Shown: positions 1-5,909, numbered from the stretch's first letter. The stretch is 6,063 nucleotides of DNA from Methylacidiphilaceae bacterium (GCA_028687155.1 JAQUAR010000109.1:1-6063), one strand, 5' to 3'. Numbers and translations are program-made. Notes: generated by a model from the letters alone, not told the origin.

Positions 1-615
1 TCGCTGCGCCGGGGGAGATCCGCTCCACCGGTTCAGGTATTGAAGCACGCTGCGAGCCGCGGATGATCCAGAACCCGAAGCCGCGAAGTCGACGGCCTCA
101 GATTGCGCGCCCAACGCATCGTAAAAAAAGATCTTAGGACTCCCGTTCCCCAGCGGATCGACCAGGGTCAGAACGGGAATCACGACCCCTACCCCTTGCA
201 GGGTCATGGCAAGGTTCTCCTTGAGAAGCTTGCCCACCATTCGCACCTTGGCGTCCAGCGACAAAGGCTGGAGCTGGCTCCGCCGGTAGTACTCAAAGGA
301 GTGCTGAAGAACTCGAGCAATCTCGTAGGCGGTTGCCGGAGCGCCGGCGATCGCCATGACCGTGAAGCGGTCGATCTCGATCACCTTGTCGGCCCGGTCA
401 TGAATGACCGTATGCCCCATCGTCGCCCGCCGATCTCCGGCCACGATCACTCCGTCCCGGTAATGGAAACCGAGAACGGTCGTCGATTCCAAGCCGGGGA
501 GCGGGCCGCTCCCCGCCACAACCTGCTTTCCCTCCGGAAAAAGAAGATTCCTCGACCGGAGAACGGCGAAAAAATCGCCGGTCTGCGCCCCGGAAGAGAC
601 GCCAATGGTCTCCAC
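1..615 (-). CDS. prcB: Proteasome beta subunit, 3' end cut by window edge
   Basis: Catalytic subunit of a bacterial 20S proteasome, an N-terminal threonine hydrolase that degrades tagged proteins delivered by the ARC ring. The 205 visible residues form an open frame running off base 1. Residues 1-44 would be a propeptide. The mature chain begins at Thr45 (codon 483-481) in STTVLGF, followed by VIVAGDRRAT. Counting Thr45 as position 1 puts Asp at 17 and Lys at 33 (ADK), the catalytic set of the family; AIAGAPATAYE and ENLAMTLQG follow as in actinobacterial PrcB. The residue before Thr1 is Ser rather than the usual Gly. I chose GTG at 615-613 because a GGGGAG Shine-Dalgarno sits 6 nt upstream, inside the last codons of the modifier gene. 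An alternative GTG at 519-517 with GGAGG 11 nt upstream would leave a 12-residue propeptide. Family identity is near certain; the start is less so. Confidence 0.95.
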   Translation of the reverse strand, partial: METIGVSSGAQTGDFFAVLRSRNLLFPEGKQVVAGSGPLPGLESTTVLGFHYRDGVIVAGDRRATMGHTVIHDRADKVIEIDRFTVMAIAGAPATAYEIARVLQHSFEYYRRSQLQPLSLDAKVRMVGKLLKENLAMTLQGVGVVIPVLTLVDPLGNGSPKIFFYDALGAQSEAVDFAASGSGSSAARSVLQYLNRWSGSPPAQR

Positions 616-618
616 CTT

Positions 619-798
619 CTACTCCCCGGTCCGCTGCCGATAGCGCTTCGCCTGATCGGGATCGACCTTGCGCATCCGCTTCAGGATTTCTTCGGTGTTG
701 GGGCGCTCCACTCTCGGCGCCCTAGGGCCTGGTCCCTCTCCTCCCGGACCTGGTCCGGGGGCAACTGGGTGCGTCTTCCGTACTTGTTCTGGCATCAT
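619..798 (-). CDS. ubact: UBact, Pup-like protein modifier
   Basis: Small protein tag expected to be joined through its C-terminal glutamate to substrate lysines by a PafA ligase, marking them for the ARC-proteasome. The 59 residues show a Pro/Gly-rich, probably disordered N-terminal half (PVAPGPGPGGEGPGP, residues 11-25), a likely helix at about 35-52 (NTEEILKRMRKVDPDQAKRY) and the end YRQRTGE. Actinobacterial Pup is of similar size and also ends in Gly-Glu or Gly-Gln, but with a Gly-Gly pair. The Thr-Gly-Glu end and the RMRKVDPDQAK core fit the Gram-negative UBact family. It lies between dop and prcB, where pup lies in actinobacteria. Three ATG codons stand in tandem (801-793) behind AGGAGG; I picked the middle one for its 6-nt spacing, but 60- or 58-residue products are equally coherent. 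A GTG at 822 would extend it upstream and seems unlikely. Confidence 0.92.
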   Translation of the reverse strand: MMPEQVRKTHPVAPGPGPGGEGPGPRAPRVERPNTEEILKRMRKVDPDQAKRYRQRTGE

Positions 799-804
799 CA
801 TCAC

Positions 805-810
805 CCTCCT
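805..810 (-). promoter_or_regulatory. Shine-Dalgarno of UBact modifier
   Basis: A perfect AGGAGG reads on the minus strand at 810-805. It lies 3, 6 and 9 nt before three consecutive ATG codons (801, 798, 795). It argues against the upstream in-frame GTG at 822 and sets the protein at 58-60 residues. It is the strongest ribosome binding site in the cluster, which fits a modifier needed in excess over its enzymes. Confidence 0.7.
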
Positions 811-816
811 GGGTTT

Positions 817-836
817 CGTCACCCTTTATGGTAACG
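817..836 (-). promoter_or_regulatory. RNA hairpin before UBact ribosome binding site
   Basis: On the transcribed strand CGUUACC (836-830) can pair with GGUGACG (823-817) around the 6-nt loop AUAAAG, a 7-bp stem with one G-U pair. It sits in the 52-nt dop-UBact gap and ends 6 nt before AGGAGG, leaving the binding site single stranded. There is no T-tract, so it is not a normal intrinsic terminator. An RNA processing or stabilising element is a guess; only the pairing is seen. Confidence 0.35.
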
Positions 837-850
837 CTTTCTAATAACAG

Positions 851-2401
851 TTAACTGCCGATTGGCTCCAGCTTCAACTCCTCGATCATATCCGAAACGA
901 GTTGTGCCCGATCGATCACCTCGCAGTAGTGCTCCAGATCGACGCCCGGAAAGGCCGAGGAGAGCTCGACCCGATAGGTGTGCCCTTGCCAGCGGATCGC
1001 GATGTAGTCCCACTGAACGTTGACCAGGTCTCGGGCAAACTTCTGGATACACTTGCCCCGGACGTAGGCTCGCGAGGCGTTGGGCGGCTGCTGGATCGCC
1101 CGGTAGATGTCCTCTTCCCGGGAGATTCGGCAGATCTCTCCCGCCGATTCCAACGCATAATAGAGACCCCGGTCTCGGTCGAGCAGATGATACTCCAGGT
1201 CGACGCTCTGAAGCCACGGATCATCCCACGAAAGCTTCTGCTCCTCCCGAAAGCTCTCCAGAAGTGACCGCTTGGCAACCCAGTCGAGCCGATCCCGCAA
1301 AGAATCCGGATCGCTCTGCAGCAGCTCCACGGTCTCCTTCCAGCTCTTCCAGACCGCCCGTTTTTCCGGATGGTCGAGATCGACGTAGCGGCTGACCCAA
1401 TCGGCGTAGTCATTTTGAAGCTCGGCGGCGGTCGTCGTCCCCGAGTGGGCGAGATCGATCTCCCAGCGATCGGTCTGGTCTCGGGAAATGCTCCGATGGG
1501 CGTAGAGCGGATCCGCCAGGAAGAAGCGCCGCGGAACCCGGTCGTACTGGAGTGCCTCCAGGACCAAGGCCGTTGTGCCGACCTTCAACCAGGTCGCATA
1601 CTCGGAAAGGTTGGAATCGCCCACAATGACGTGGAAGCGGCGGTAGAGCTTGGGGTTCGCGTGGGGCTCGTCCCGCGTATTGATCAGCGGCCGTCGATTC
1701 ATCGTGTCGATCCCCACGAGCTCGGTGAAGAAGTCGGCTCGCTGAGAGATTTGAAAGCCTCCGGCCAGTCCCTGATCTTCCTTTTCCCAACCCAACTTTC
1801 CCGCGCCGCCGAAGATCTGCCGCGTGACCAGAAACGCCATCATCCCCTCGACGAGGCGGTCCCAGGGAATCATCCGCGGGATCAGATAGTTCTCGTGACA
1901 GCCGTAACTGTGCCCGCCGAAGTCGGTGTTGTTCTTGTAAAGGCAGACCGTATGATTGCGCTTGCGGCTCGCCGCCCGAGCACACTCCTCCAGGATCCTT
2001 TCGCCCGCCTTGTCCTGCGCTACGAGATCGAGGAGGGTAGAGCATTCCGGAGTCGAATATTCCGGATGCGTGTGGTCATTGTAAAAGCGCGCCCCGTTAC
2101 GCAGAACGAAGTCGCTCTTGATCTCCTCGAAGCTGTAGGGCCTCTGGCGATCTTGGGAAAAGAAGTTCGCCTCATCCCCGTCCTGGCGCAGCTCCTTCGC
2201 TCGGAAGCCGCGGGCATCGCGGTGCGGATCTTCCCGCGTGTAATCCCAGAGATTGGGGCTGCCGAGCTGTGCAGCAGCCCGAACCAGATGGATCGACTCC
2301 TCGACCACGTCGACCTCCGCATTTTCCCGAACGGCAATCCCGAATTCGGTCTCCAATCCAAAATAGATCGGCCACGCTCGAATTGGTCTCTGCTTGTCCA
2401 T
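851..2401 (-). CDS. dop: Dop-type depupylase/deamidase (carboxylate-amine ligase fold)
   Basis: Member of the Dop/PafA family, related to glutamine synthetase; Dop cleaves the tag-lysine isopeptide bond and deamidates Pup forms that end in Gln. The 516 residues carry the nucleotide/Mg motif GLETEFGI (15-22), then WDY (52-54) and RDARGF (61-66) in the segment where Dop has its characteristic insertion (Dop-loop). Next come NGARFYNDHTHPEYS (102-116, with Asp109 at the catalytic Asp position), KNNTDFGGHSYGCHENYL (156-173), SQRAD (219-223) and NTRDEPHAN (241-249). WDY, RDARGF, DHTHPEYS and the LSW...VDLEY...GLYYAL tail are Dop traits. KNNTD and SYGCHENYLI read more like PafA. Length is close to actinobacterial Dop. 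The start is ATG 2401-2399 with GGAGGAG upstream; an in-frame TTG at 2443 overlapping the arc stop would add 14 residues and is unlikely. The 38-nt gap from arc implies cotranscription. Confidence 0.92.
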   Translation of the reverse strand: MDKQRPIRAWPIYFGLETEFGIAVRENAEVDVVEESIHLVRAAAQLGSPNLWDYTREDPHRDARGFRAKELRQDGDEANFFSQDRQRPYSFEEIKSDFVLRNGARFYNDHTHPEYSTPECSTLLDLVAQDKAGERILEECARAASRKRNHTVCLYKNNTDFGGHSYGCHENYLIPRMIPWDRLVEGMMAFLVTRQIFGGAGKLGWEKEDQGLAGGFQISQRADFFTELVGIDTMNRRPLINTRDEPHANPKLYRRFHVIVGDSNLSEYATWLKVGTTALVLEALQYDRVPRRFFLADPLYAHRSISRDQTDRWEIDLAHSGTTTAAELQNDYADWVSRYVDLDHPEKRAVWKSWKETVELLQSDPDSLRDRLDWVAKRSLLESFREEQKLSWDDPWLQSVDLEYHLLDRDRGLYYALESAGEICRISREEDIYRAIQQPPNASRAYVRGKCIQKFARDLVNVQWDYIAIRWQGHTYRVELSSAFPGVDLEHYCEVIDRAQLVSDMIEELKLEPIGS

Positions 2402-2410
2402 GGCGTCGCG

Positions 2411-2419
2411 CTCTCCTCC
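2411..2419 (-). promoter_or_regulatory. Shine-Dalgarno of dop
   Basis: GGAGGAGAG reads on the minus strand at 2419-2411. Its GGAGAG part (2416-2411) ends 9 nt before ATG 2401-2399; the GGAGGAG register ends 11 nt before it. No comparable site precedes the longer TTG-initiated frame at 2443 or the out-of-frame ATG at 2439, so it decides the dop start. Confidence 0.6.
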
Positions 2420-2439
2420 GGTCTCTTGTTCCCGAACAT

Positions 2440-4095
2440 TCAAACGATCTGACGCACCGTCGCTTCCTCCCTCCGGGCCACGGGGGCCAGCCGAACGACA
2501 TTCTGCGGATCGTAGTCGACGAGCTTCAGCCAGTCTTCGGTAATGTCGGACGGGGGGAAGATATCATTTTCAAGATACTCAATATCGAGTGCGGTCAAAA
2601 GATCCTCCAGCCCCAAGCCGTGATTCGACGGATCGGAGATCGCCCGCTTGATCGCCAGCTCCTTGGACCGCTCGACGATAGAAGCGATGATCGCTCCGCT
2701 GATGAGGTCGCCCCGATAGAGATATTCCTTTCTCCCGCTCCGAAAAGTGACTTCCAAAAACCGGTTCTGCTCCGCCCGGGCGAACTGGGCGTCCAACACC
2801 CCTTCAATCAGGATGTCGATCGCCTTTCCGCGATCTTCGCCTGCCTGCTCCAAGAGACCCGCCGCGTAGGGGAGATCCTGCTCCAGGTAGATCCGGTAGA
2901 TTTCGGCCGAGCCCGCGCGATCCGGCCGATTGACCTTGATCTTCCGATCGATCCGGCCCGGCCGAAGAATGGCGGGATCGATCAAGTCCGCGCGATTGGA
3001 GGCAAGGATGAGCACCACCTCCCGCATCGACTCGATGCCATCCATCTCGGCGCAAAACATGGGAACGAGAGTATTGAGGATACTATTGAACCGCCCTGCG
3101 CGTCGGGTACCCAAGATCGATTCCGCCTCGTCGATGAAGATGAAGGGGAGAAAACCTTCGCGTGCCAACTCCCGAGCCTGCTCGAAGAGCTCGCGCACCT
3201 GCCGCTCTGATTCCCCAACCCACATGTTCAGAATCTCCGGGCCCTTCACATGGAGGAAGAACTCCTTCCTCTCCTCTCCGGTCTCTTCTTGAAGCTTGCG
3301 AGTCAAGTTGTAGGCGGTCGCCTTCCCCAAGAGGGTCTTCCCGCATCCGGGGGGCCCGTGGAGCAAAAATCCTTTCGGAACATGGTGGTGATACTTGGCG
3401 AAGAGGTCCGCATGGAGGAAAGGCAACTCCACGGCGTCCCGTATCGCGGCGACAGCCCCTTTCTGGCCACCCACCTTCTCCCAGGGAAGCTCCGGAACTT
3501 GATCGAGCAGCCGGTGCCTGGTCTTCGAGGTCGCCACGACCTCCAGAGCAACCCGGGAGGAGCCGTCCACCCGAATTTCGAGCCCTGCCTTGATCCGCTC
3601 TTTGGCCAGAGGAGTCGAACGAATCACCACGAAGCTTCCTCCCACTCCTTCGTGGCCTACGCGAAGGCGGTTGTCCGGCAAGACGTCGACCACCTTCACC
3701 ACGGGGCCGGAAAAGTCGAAGCCAAGATCTCCGACGACCGCAAAGGCCTCGTTGAGCAGCACTCTCGTTCCGACCAGGAGCGTCTCATGACCAAGCCGCG
3801 GATCGATGCTGCAGTAGAACTCGGTTCCGCCCTGCACCACTAGCGCGATCTCTTTCTTGGGCAGGCCGAGAAGGGTACCGACCCGATTCGCCGGGGCGGA
3901 GAGCTTCTCCACCGCCTCGTTCAGCTTTTCCAAAGCCTGGTGAGCCTGCTCACCCGTCTCCTCCAGCTCGGCGACTCGGCGCCGAAGATAGAAGAATGCC
4001 TCCCGCGAGACCGCGTCGAAGGAAAGCGATTGTCCGATCAGGTCGACGACCTGCAAGGCGGAAGCCGACTCTAAGTTTTCGAAAGACGTAGGCAT
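2440..4095 (-). CDS. arc: ARC/Mpa proteasomal AAA+ unfoldase
   Basis: Hexameric ring ATPase that binds the tag, unfolds the substrate and threads it into the 20S core. The 551 residues show an N-terminal helical/coiled-coil stretch (about 29-66, AFFYLRRRVAELEETGEQ), which binds Pup in Mpa. The tandem OB region follows (about 70-195), then one AAA domain: Walker A GPPGCGKT (247-254), pore-loop region KGPEILNMWVGESER (284-298), Walker B FIFIDEAE (318-325), sensor 1 ASN (365-367) and arginine-finger segment LRPGRID (377-383). NRFLEVTFRSG (444-454) and a C-terminal helical part match Mpa. It ends TVRQIV, without the Gly-Gln-Tyr-Leu tail by which Mpa/ARC docks on the core. ATG 4095 is chosen for GGAGGGGAG just before it; ATG 4128 and TTG 4164 in frame lack a binding site. 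It stands 78 nt after pyrF and 38 nt before dop. Confidence 0.95.
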   Translation of the reverse strand: MPTSFENLESASALQVVDLIGQSLSFDAVSREAFFYLRRRVAELEETGEQAHQALEKLNEAVEKLSAPANRVGTLLGLPKKEIALVVQGGTEFYCSIDPRLGHETLLVGTRVLLNEAFAVVGDLGFDFSGPVVKVVDVLPDNRLRVGHEGVGGSFVVIRSTPLAKERIKAGLEIRVDGSSRVALEVVATSKTRHRLLDQVPELPWEKVGGQKGAVAAIRDAVELPFLHADLFAKYHHHVPKGFLLHGPPGCGKTLLGKATAYNLTRKLQEETGEERKEFFLHVKGPEILNMWVGESERQVRELFEQARELAREGFLPFIFIDEAESILGTRRAGRFNSILNTLVPMFCAEMDGIESMREVVLILASNRADLIDPAILRPGRIDRKIKVNRPDRAGSAEIYRIYLEQDLPYAAGLLEQAGEDRGKAIDILIEGVLDAQFARAEQNRFLEVTFRSGRKEYLYRGDLISGAIIASIVERSKELAIKRAISDPSNHGLGLEDLLTALDIEYLENDIFPPSDITEDWLKLVDYDPQNVVRLAPVARREEATVRQIV

Positions 4096-4135
4096 CTCCC
4101 CTCCGAATCCTTTTTCTTTTCTCGCCATGCTTTTG

Positions 4136-4164
4136 AAAATAAGCGCATGCGCTCTTCCCCGCAA
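4136..4164 (-). promoter_or_regulatory. Candidate promoter with palindromic spacer, upstream of arc
   Basis: In the pyrF-arc gap the minus strand reads TTGCGG (4164-4159), 17 nt, then TATTTT (4141-4136). These match sigma-70 boxes 3/6 and 4/6 with ideal spacing. The last 12 nt of the spacer are the perfect palindrome AGCGCATGCGCT (4142-4153). Initiation about 7 nt after the -10 would fall near 4129, giving a leader of about 35 nt to ATG 4095 and arguing against ATG 4128 unless that is leaderless. The boxes are weak; this is a candidate only. Confidence 0.25.
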
Positions 4165-4173
4165 ATCGACCCC

Positions 4174-4881
4174 CTAGGCGAGGCCGCTCCCCCCTTGAAG
4201 CAGATTCCGCACCAAGTTGACCGGATCCTCTGCTTCCAGCACCGGACGGCCGACCACGATGTGGGTCGCTCCTAGGGCAAACGCCTCCCGAGGCGAGACG
4301 GTGCGTCTCTGGTCGTCCACTTCTCGCTGCGTGAGCCGGATCCCCGGGGTCACCACCACTTCCGGTCGTATGCCCGCTTCCCGCAGGGAGGAGAGCTCGC
4401 GGGCGGAGCAGACGATGCCGCGAATCCCGCAGTCCCCGGCAAGCGCCGCAAGGGCGCAAACGCGTTCGGAAAGGCTTCCGCTCACGCCGACCTCCGAGAG
4501 ATCCGCCTCCTCGAGGCTCGTCAGGACCGTCACCGCGAGAATCCGGGTCTTGCTGCCCGCAGCCGCCTCCGAGGCAGCCGTCAGCATTCTCCTTCCGCCC
4601 AGGGCATGCACGGTCAGGTAGCCGACGTCCATCTGCACGCAGGCTCGGACGGCTCGCTCGACGGTGGCCGGAATATCGTGAAACTTCAGATCCAGAAAGA
4701 CCTGCGCGCCCAGGGAACGGATCTCCTCCACCACTTTTGGCCCGCCGCGCAGGAAGAGTTGACTTCCCACCTTGAACCAACTGACATAGTTGCGAAGTCG
4801 GCGCGCCAGAAGGAGCGCATTCTCCACATCGAAGAGATCCAAGGCCACAATGAGCCCATCCGCTAAGGGCAGGGAGGACAC
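4174..4881 (-). CDS. pyrF: Orotidine 5'-phosphate decarboxylase
   Basis: Last step of UMP synthesis: decarboxylates orotidine 5'-phosphate in the cytoplasm. The 235-residue TIM barrel has IVALDL (11-16), WFKVGSQLF (35-43), the catalytic DLKFHDIP (64-71, with Asp64, Lys66 and Asp69), TVHALGG (90-96), VTPGIR (177-182) and the phosphate-binding VVGRPVLEA (209-217). It belongs to the 230-240-residue bacterial PyrF type. The start is uncertain. GTG 4881-4879 gives the usual length but has no clear Shine-Dalgarno; the frame stays open to TTG 4920 and ATG 4935 (253 residues). All of these starts lie beyond the first codon of the divergent ispE at 4850, so the two 5' ends overlap unless ispE begins later. 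arc follows 78 nt downstream on the same strand, so readthrough into the proteasome cluster is possible, though no functional link is evident. Confidence 0.93.
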   Translation of the reverse strand: MSSLPLADGLIVALDLFDVENALLLARRLRNYVSWFKVGSQLFLRGGPKVVEEIRSLGAQVFLDLKFHDIPATVERAVRACVQMDVGYLTVHALGGRRMLTAASEAAAGSKTRILAVTVLTSLEEADLSEVGVSGSLSERVCALAALAGDCGIRGIVCSARELSSLREAGIRPEVVVTPGIRLTQREVDDQRRTVSPREAFALGATHIVVGRPVLEAEDPVNLVRNLLQGGSGLA

Positions 4882-5758
4882 TTCAACAGGTATTGAACTC
4901 TTCGCTCCGGCGAAAATCAACCTCGACCTGCGCATTCTCGGCCGCCGCTCCGACGGGTTTCATGAGCTCTCGACGCGGATGGCTCCCATCTCGCTTGGCG
5001 ACCGACTCCGGATCGCCTCACATCCCGGACCGGAGATCTTCTTTCGATGCGACGATCCGCTCCTCCCCGCGGGAGAAGACAATCTGGTCTGCCGGGCGGT
5101 GCGCCTCTTCGCCGACTCGTTCGGCCTCCTCCGCGGCTTGACGATCTCTTTGAAAAAGAGGCTGCCCGCGGGAGCCGGCTTGGGGGGAGGCAGCAGCGAC
5201 GCCGCCGCCGCCCTCCTGGCCCTCCGCAGGCTCCTCGGCTATCCCGCTTCCCGCGACGCGCTCCTGCCCCTGGCCGCTACCCTGGGCAGCGATGTCCCCT
5301 TCTTTCTGGTCCAGAAACCAGCGCTCTGCCACGGCCGAGGGGAGATTGTCTCCCCGGAGCCTTGGCTCGGTCCGCGGCACGGACTCCTCCTCTTCCCAGG
5401 ATTTCCCGTTCCGACTCCGTGGGCCTACCAAGCCTACGCCCGGAGTCCTCGGCCGGGGGAAGAACGCGGCACTCCGCCCTGGGGGCCGATTCGGAACGAT
5501 CTGGAGCCCGCCGTCTTTGAGAAGTATTTGTGGCTCGCCGCAGCCCGCAACTGGCTTCAAGAGGAAGCGGGTGCCAACCTTGCCATGATGAGCGGAAGCG
5601 GAAGCTCGGTGTTTGGTCTTTGGGAAAGCCGTCCCGGTCCGGAGCTCGTGGTGCGGGCGCAGCTCTTCTTTGGAGCGGAAGCCTGGATCCGCACCTTTTC
5701 CATCCTCAGCGAGGAAAGCTCGCAAGAGCTCCAAGACCTCCCAGATCCGAACCGTTGA
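4850..5758 (+). CDS. ispE: 4-diphosphocytidyl-2-C-methyl-D-erythritol kinase
   Basis: GHMP kinase of the non-mevalonate (MEP) isoprenoid pathway; phosphorylates CDP-methylerythritol using ATP. The 302 residues contain APAKINLDL (19-27), the substrate-side GRRSDGFHEL (31-40), the glycine-rich ATP loop PAGAGLGGGSSDAA (106-119), GSDVPFF (146-152, with Asp148 at the catalytic Asp position), RNDLEPAV (215-222) and the third GHMP motif MSGSGSSVFG (247-256). All are intact, so the enzyme should be active. ATG 4850 is the nearest standard in-frame start before APAKIN and has only a weak AAGG upstream. It gives about 14 extra N-terminal residues and overlaps pyrF on the other strand by 32 bp. A rare ATT start at 4892 would fit the usual IspE N-terminus but sits 14 nt after its nearest GGGAGG. 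The next in-frame ATG (4979) would destroy the first motif. Confidence 0.93.
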   Translation: MSPSAKGREDTSTGIELFAPAKINLDLRILGRRSDGFHELSTRMAPISLGDRLRIASHPGPEIFFRCDDPLLPAGEDNLVCRAVRLFADSFGLLRGLTISLKKRLPAGAGLGGGSSDAAAALLALRRLLGYPASRDALLPLAATLGSDVPFFLVQKPALCHGRGEIVSPEPWLGPRHGLLLFPGFPVPTPWAYQAYARSPRPGEERGTPPWGPIRNDLEPAVFEKYLWLAAARNWLQEEAGANLAMMSGSGSSVFGLWESRPGPELVVRAQLFFGAEAWIRTFSILSEESSQELQDLPDPNR

Positions 5759-5790
5759 CCAAAAACCGCCGCACAAGCCCTTGGCTTTAG

Positions 5791-5820
5791 CCCTGGGGAG
5801 GTATCAGGGATCTTTCTTCT
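5791..5820 (+). terminator. Weak terminator-like hairpin after ispE
   Basis: CCCTG (5791-5795) pairs with CAGGG (5805-5809) around a 9-nt loop, followed by a T-rich run (ATCTTTCTTCT). It lies 33 nt beyond the ispE stop, where a terminator is expected. The stem is only 5 bp and the T-run is interrupted, so it may be weak or fortuitous. A second short hairpin (AAGCC-CTT-GGCTT, 5775-5787) lies just before it. Confidence 0.25.
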
Positions 5821-5872
5821 CCGGGCCGCTCCCACGGGAATTCTCGGATCCTGCACTCCCTTCTCGCAGGCT

Positions 5873-5904
5873 GGACTAGTCCGCAAGAAAGTGTACACTA
5901 TAAA
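5873..5904 (+). promoter_or_regulatory. Candidate promoter/operator with two palindromes
   Basis: Two perfect 10-bp palindromes, GGACTAGTCC (5873-5882) and AGTGTACACT (5890-5899), have centres 17 bp apart. The second runs into TATAAA (5899-5904), a good -10 match about 48 nt before the oxidoreductase ATG. No convincing -35 lies 16-18 nt upstream; the closest, TGGACT at 5872-5877, is 21 nt away. A regulator-dependent promoter is a fair reading, but no binding protein can be named. Confidence 0.35.
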
Positions 5905-5909
5905 TATTA

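Noticed and set aside
720..770. Repeated CCTGGTCC in the UBact gene
   Set aside because: It is explained by the Gly-Pro-rich low-complexity coding segment, not by a DNA repeat element.
103..834. Open frame of 243 codons on the plus strand
   Set aside because: It lies antisense to prcB and the UBact gene, which carry full family motifs. The plus-strand product has no recognisable domain and is typical of high-GC shadow frames.
848..857. Perfect palindrome CAGTTAACTG over the dop stop codon
   Set aside because: Palindromes of 10 bp are expected several times in 6 kb by chance. This one partly lies in coding sequence, with no promoter or T-tract beside it.
2020..2439. Minus-strand frame starting at the ATG that overlaps the arc stop (TGAATG)
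   Set aside because: The TGAATG overlap looks like coupled translation, but this frame is +1 to dop and lacks dop motifs. The real dop start, ATG 2401, has its own GGAGGAG site.
1370..2452. Open frame of 360 codons on the plus strand
   Set aside because: Antisense shadow of dop in a GC-rich gene. The translation shows no family motif, and the minus strand is clearly the coding one.
2269..3210. Open frame of 313 codons on the plus strand
   Set aside because: It spans the dop-arc junction antisense to both genes and has no recognisable domain.
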